Notes under the pieces: model-generated
Told to the model about the DNA's origin: nothing
The model's input: the letters and a program-made list of their open reading frames with translations, nothing else
Databases searched by the model: none
Program-made: the position numbers and the translations under genes
Assembly: GCF_036370855.1 (NCBI RefSeq)
Contig: NC_088117.1
Coordinates: 4,588,001 to 4,652,000 of the forward strand
DNA: 64,000 nt
From: Dromaius novaehollandiae
Lineage: Eukaryota > Chordata > Aves > Casuariiformes > Dromaiidae
Direction of reading: 5' to 3'
Part shown: positions 62,401 through 64,000 of the stretch, piece after piece
Numbering within the stretch: the stretch's first letter is position 1
Layout: each line of letters opens with the position of its first letter

Positions 62401-62428
62401 CAGCAGGATTAACAGAGCAAGAGGGTGC
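62401..62428 (-). CDS. Candidate TNFSF8 exon 2 (weak)
   Basis: A 28-nt stretch lies between an acceptor ending CAATTACAG and a donor GTAAAT. It reads APSCSVNPA and leaves one G, so it goes from phase 0 to phase 1, exactly what TNFSF15 exon 2 does and what TNFSF8 exon 3 needs. There is no clear protein similarity because this stalk segment is poorly conserved. A rival at 57257-57281 reads YQPLKASL and resembles the human stalk (VPLKGG), but its acceptor is poor. Neither is established. Confidence 0.22.
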
Positions 62429-63023
62429 CTGTAATTGATATTGAGCCAAAGACAAAAAGGTTTACAGCTAATGAAACAACATCTTGCAAATTCTTCCTGC
62501 CTGGCAGCTGCCAGTTATTGATGAGAAGAGAAAGCAAGTGGCACCAGCTGGCTGGGTTAAAAAAAAAAACAACGCACTTCTTTAGGATTAGCGAGACTCC
62601 TCCTTCCTGCTCTGGTAAAGCCAGCATTGCTTGTGCTTTGCATTAAAATAATACCGACTGACTGATAATGTCTCTGTGGCTCCTCCTCTGTCAATCACTG
62701 TACTCCACTCCGACAGCTTTCACTACTTCTTGCTACCTAGCGGTAAAACTCAGCCATGAAAACCAGCGCAGTTCTGGTGACTTCCCTGAGGTTATGTCGG
62801 TTTGTGAGAGCGGTGTCTCTCTCGGGCTGTACCTTCTCGCAGTTGCTGCCTGCCTTTCCATCACCACGGATGTTAGAAACAGCCCAGCTGCAGAGGCAGG
62901 TGCTTGGCAAACCATTAGGGAGGGATTAATTGAGGCAACTCAGTGATGAGCAGCCTGTGCAAGGGCTCCCTTCTGGGCACCTCGCGGGGTGCACTGGAGG
63001 GCGACAGCGACATGACTACCCAG

Positions 63024-63056
63024 ATGCCCTTATCCGCCCTTATCCGCCTCTTATCC
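63024..63056. repeat. Direct repeat left of the distal copy
   Basis: This 33-base segment beginning ATGCCCTTATCCGCCC is made of three CCTTATCC-type units. It matches 63171-63201, differing by three substitutions and a two-base indel. Confidence 0.9.
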
Positions 63057-63170
63057 GTTCACAGCTGTAATGGGAAATGGGCTCCCAAATAAAAATCTGG
63101 CCCTGAGAATTTAAGGTAATACAGATGGCTCACATCCTTGCTACACTAAGGTAAACCAGGCTGAAGCCAA
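63055..63170 (-). repeat. 116-bp inverted duplication, distal copy
   Basis: This is the reverse-complement partner of 60749-60864. It is enclosed by direct repeats at 63024-63056 and 63171-63201, whereas the proximal copy has no such bracket. This is therefore likely the derived, inserted copy. Confidence 0.93.
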
Positions 63171-63201
63171 ATGTCCTTATCCACCCTTATCCACCTTATC
63201 C
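63171..63201. repeat. Direct repeat right of the distal copy
   Basis: This 31-base partner of 63024-63056, beginning ATGTCCTTATCCACCC, has the same three-unit structure and the same orientation. Confidence 0.9.
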
Positions 63202-64000
63202 AGAATGTTGATTCCATCAACATTCTCCTTTATTTCTGAGGATCTGCAGGTATCAAATAAAGCACCAGAGACACTTAGCAAGACATAATGAGATACTTCA
63301 GATGATGGAGAGAAACCAATGTGTTCTGTATGTCCTGGCCCAGGCAGAAGAAAATGCCTCCAGTTTTACACGAATTTAAGAAAAATGATGGTTAGGCCTA
63401 TGTGAGGTTCTGGGGTAGAGCACTGTGACATGCAGGGACCACTTCAAGACCTTTGGGGCATGAAAAAGCCCCAAAAGAGCCCTGGATTGAGAAGTTCTCC
63501 TGAATTCAGAAGTTGGCCAGAGGCTTCATTATCTTAACTCTGTGCAAATACTGAGGTGCAGAAAAGCTGGTTACATAATTAGGGCTCTCTGGACCTTGAA
63601 CTTCAGTTCTGAATTCTGCCAACCCCTCTAGATGAACCCTGTGCCTCAGTTTCTCCCAGTGTAGAGTGGAAGGTAATAGCAGCTCCTATCCACCTGGGCT
63701 GAGTCCTGTTTGCAGTAGGCCAAAATACTTGGTACTAAGGGCCACATAACCTGGGAAGCAATTTCAAAAAAATAAATAGGGCTATTCCTGATTTATGCTA
63801 AGCAAAAGGAGAACCTTGGCACACAGTCTCTGCTAGTCTTTTTAGAAAGTTTTCACCTACTTTGGGCTCCCTATATCCATAGTCTGCCTGTTCTAATTTC
63901 TTGCTCTGCATCTCTTGCTGCTGTTTTCCACTTGCTCCTCCTAGACATACTCCTCCTCTCGTCTCTTTTCCTGCAAATCAGTAGGAAACACATGACTACT

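Larger units (their letters stand above)
56108..64000. other. Presumed TNFSF8 intron(s) and upstream sequence
   Basis: No ORF here has a signal-anchor segment suitable for TNFSF8 exon 1, so most of this is likely intronic. It holds a minisatellite at 57020-57160, an AT microsatellite near 57805-57862, a CpG-rich patch at 59290-59665, a second GC-rich patch at about 61960-62120, a poly-T run and the inverted 116-bp duplication described separately. Confidence 0.5.

Noticed and set aside
63024..63201. Repeated TTATCC(A/G)C words resembling bacterial DnaA boxes
   Set aside because: The context is a vertebrate intron or intergenic region. The words are units of a short tandem repeat, not a replication origin.
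1..64000. CRISPR arrays, bacterial operons, rRNA or phage-like modules
   Set aside because: None are present. Introns, CR1 elements and TNF ligand genes identify the window as vertebrate nuclear DNA.

Overview
The window is vertebrate nuclear DNA, almost certainly from a sauropsid and most likely a bird. Two observations support this. It carries 3' ends of CR1 (chicken repeat 1) retrotransposons and no recognisable mammalian SINEs, and it is repeat-poor. It also holds multi-exon genes with canonical GT-AG introns of two neighbouring TNF-superfamily ligands. A crocodilian or turtle cannot be excluded from the sequence alone.

Both genes read on the minus strand. TNFSF15 (TL1A/VEGI) is complete: four coding exons at 20339-20142, 13577-13526, 12900-12853 and 7408-6981 (intron phases 0, 1, 1) join into a 241-residue type II membrane protein. 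The three upstream exons are too short or too fused to noncoding sequence to show as clean ORFs; they were placed from splice sites, phase and protein similarity. TNFSF8 (CD30 ligand) is partial: its last exon (55487-55090) and the preceding exon (56107-56036) are clear. The transmembrane exon was not found and probably lies beyond base 64000. Two weak candidates for the small second exon are recorded. The order TNFSF15 then TNFSF8, same strand, about 35 kb apart, matches the pair on human chromosome 9q.

Region by region: 1-6980 is 3' flank/UTR of TNFSF15; 6981-20339 is TNFSF15; 20340-about 20900 is its promoter region with a perfect NF-kappaB site; about 21000-55089 is intergenic, with one CR1 copy at 39.8-40.4 kb and an orphan CpG-rich island at 35.5-36.0 kb; 55090-56107 is the 3' part of TNFSF8; 56108-64000 is presumed TNFSF8 intron, holding a minisatellite, a second CpG-rich patch followed by a TATA box, and an unusual 116-bp inverted duplication whose distal copy is bracketed by 31-33-bp direct repeats.

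Both genes encode cytokines displayed by activated immune or endothelial cells: TL1A signals through DR3 and CD30L through CD30. I found no sign of an unknown multi-gene system. The most notable points are the cysteine-free TL1A ectodomain, the altered cysteine pattern of CD30L, and the inverted templated duplication near 63.1 kb.
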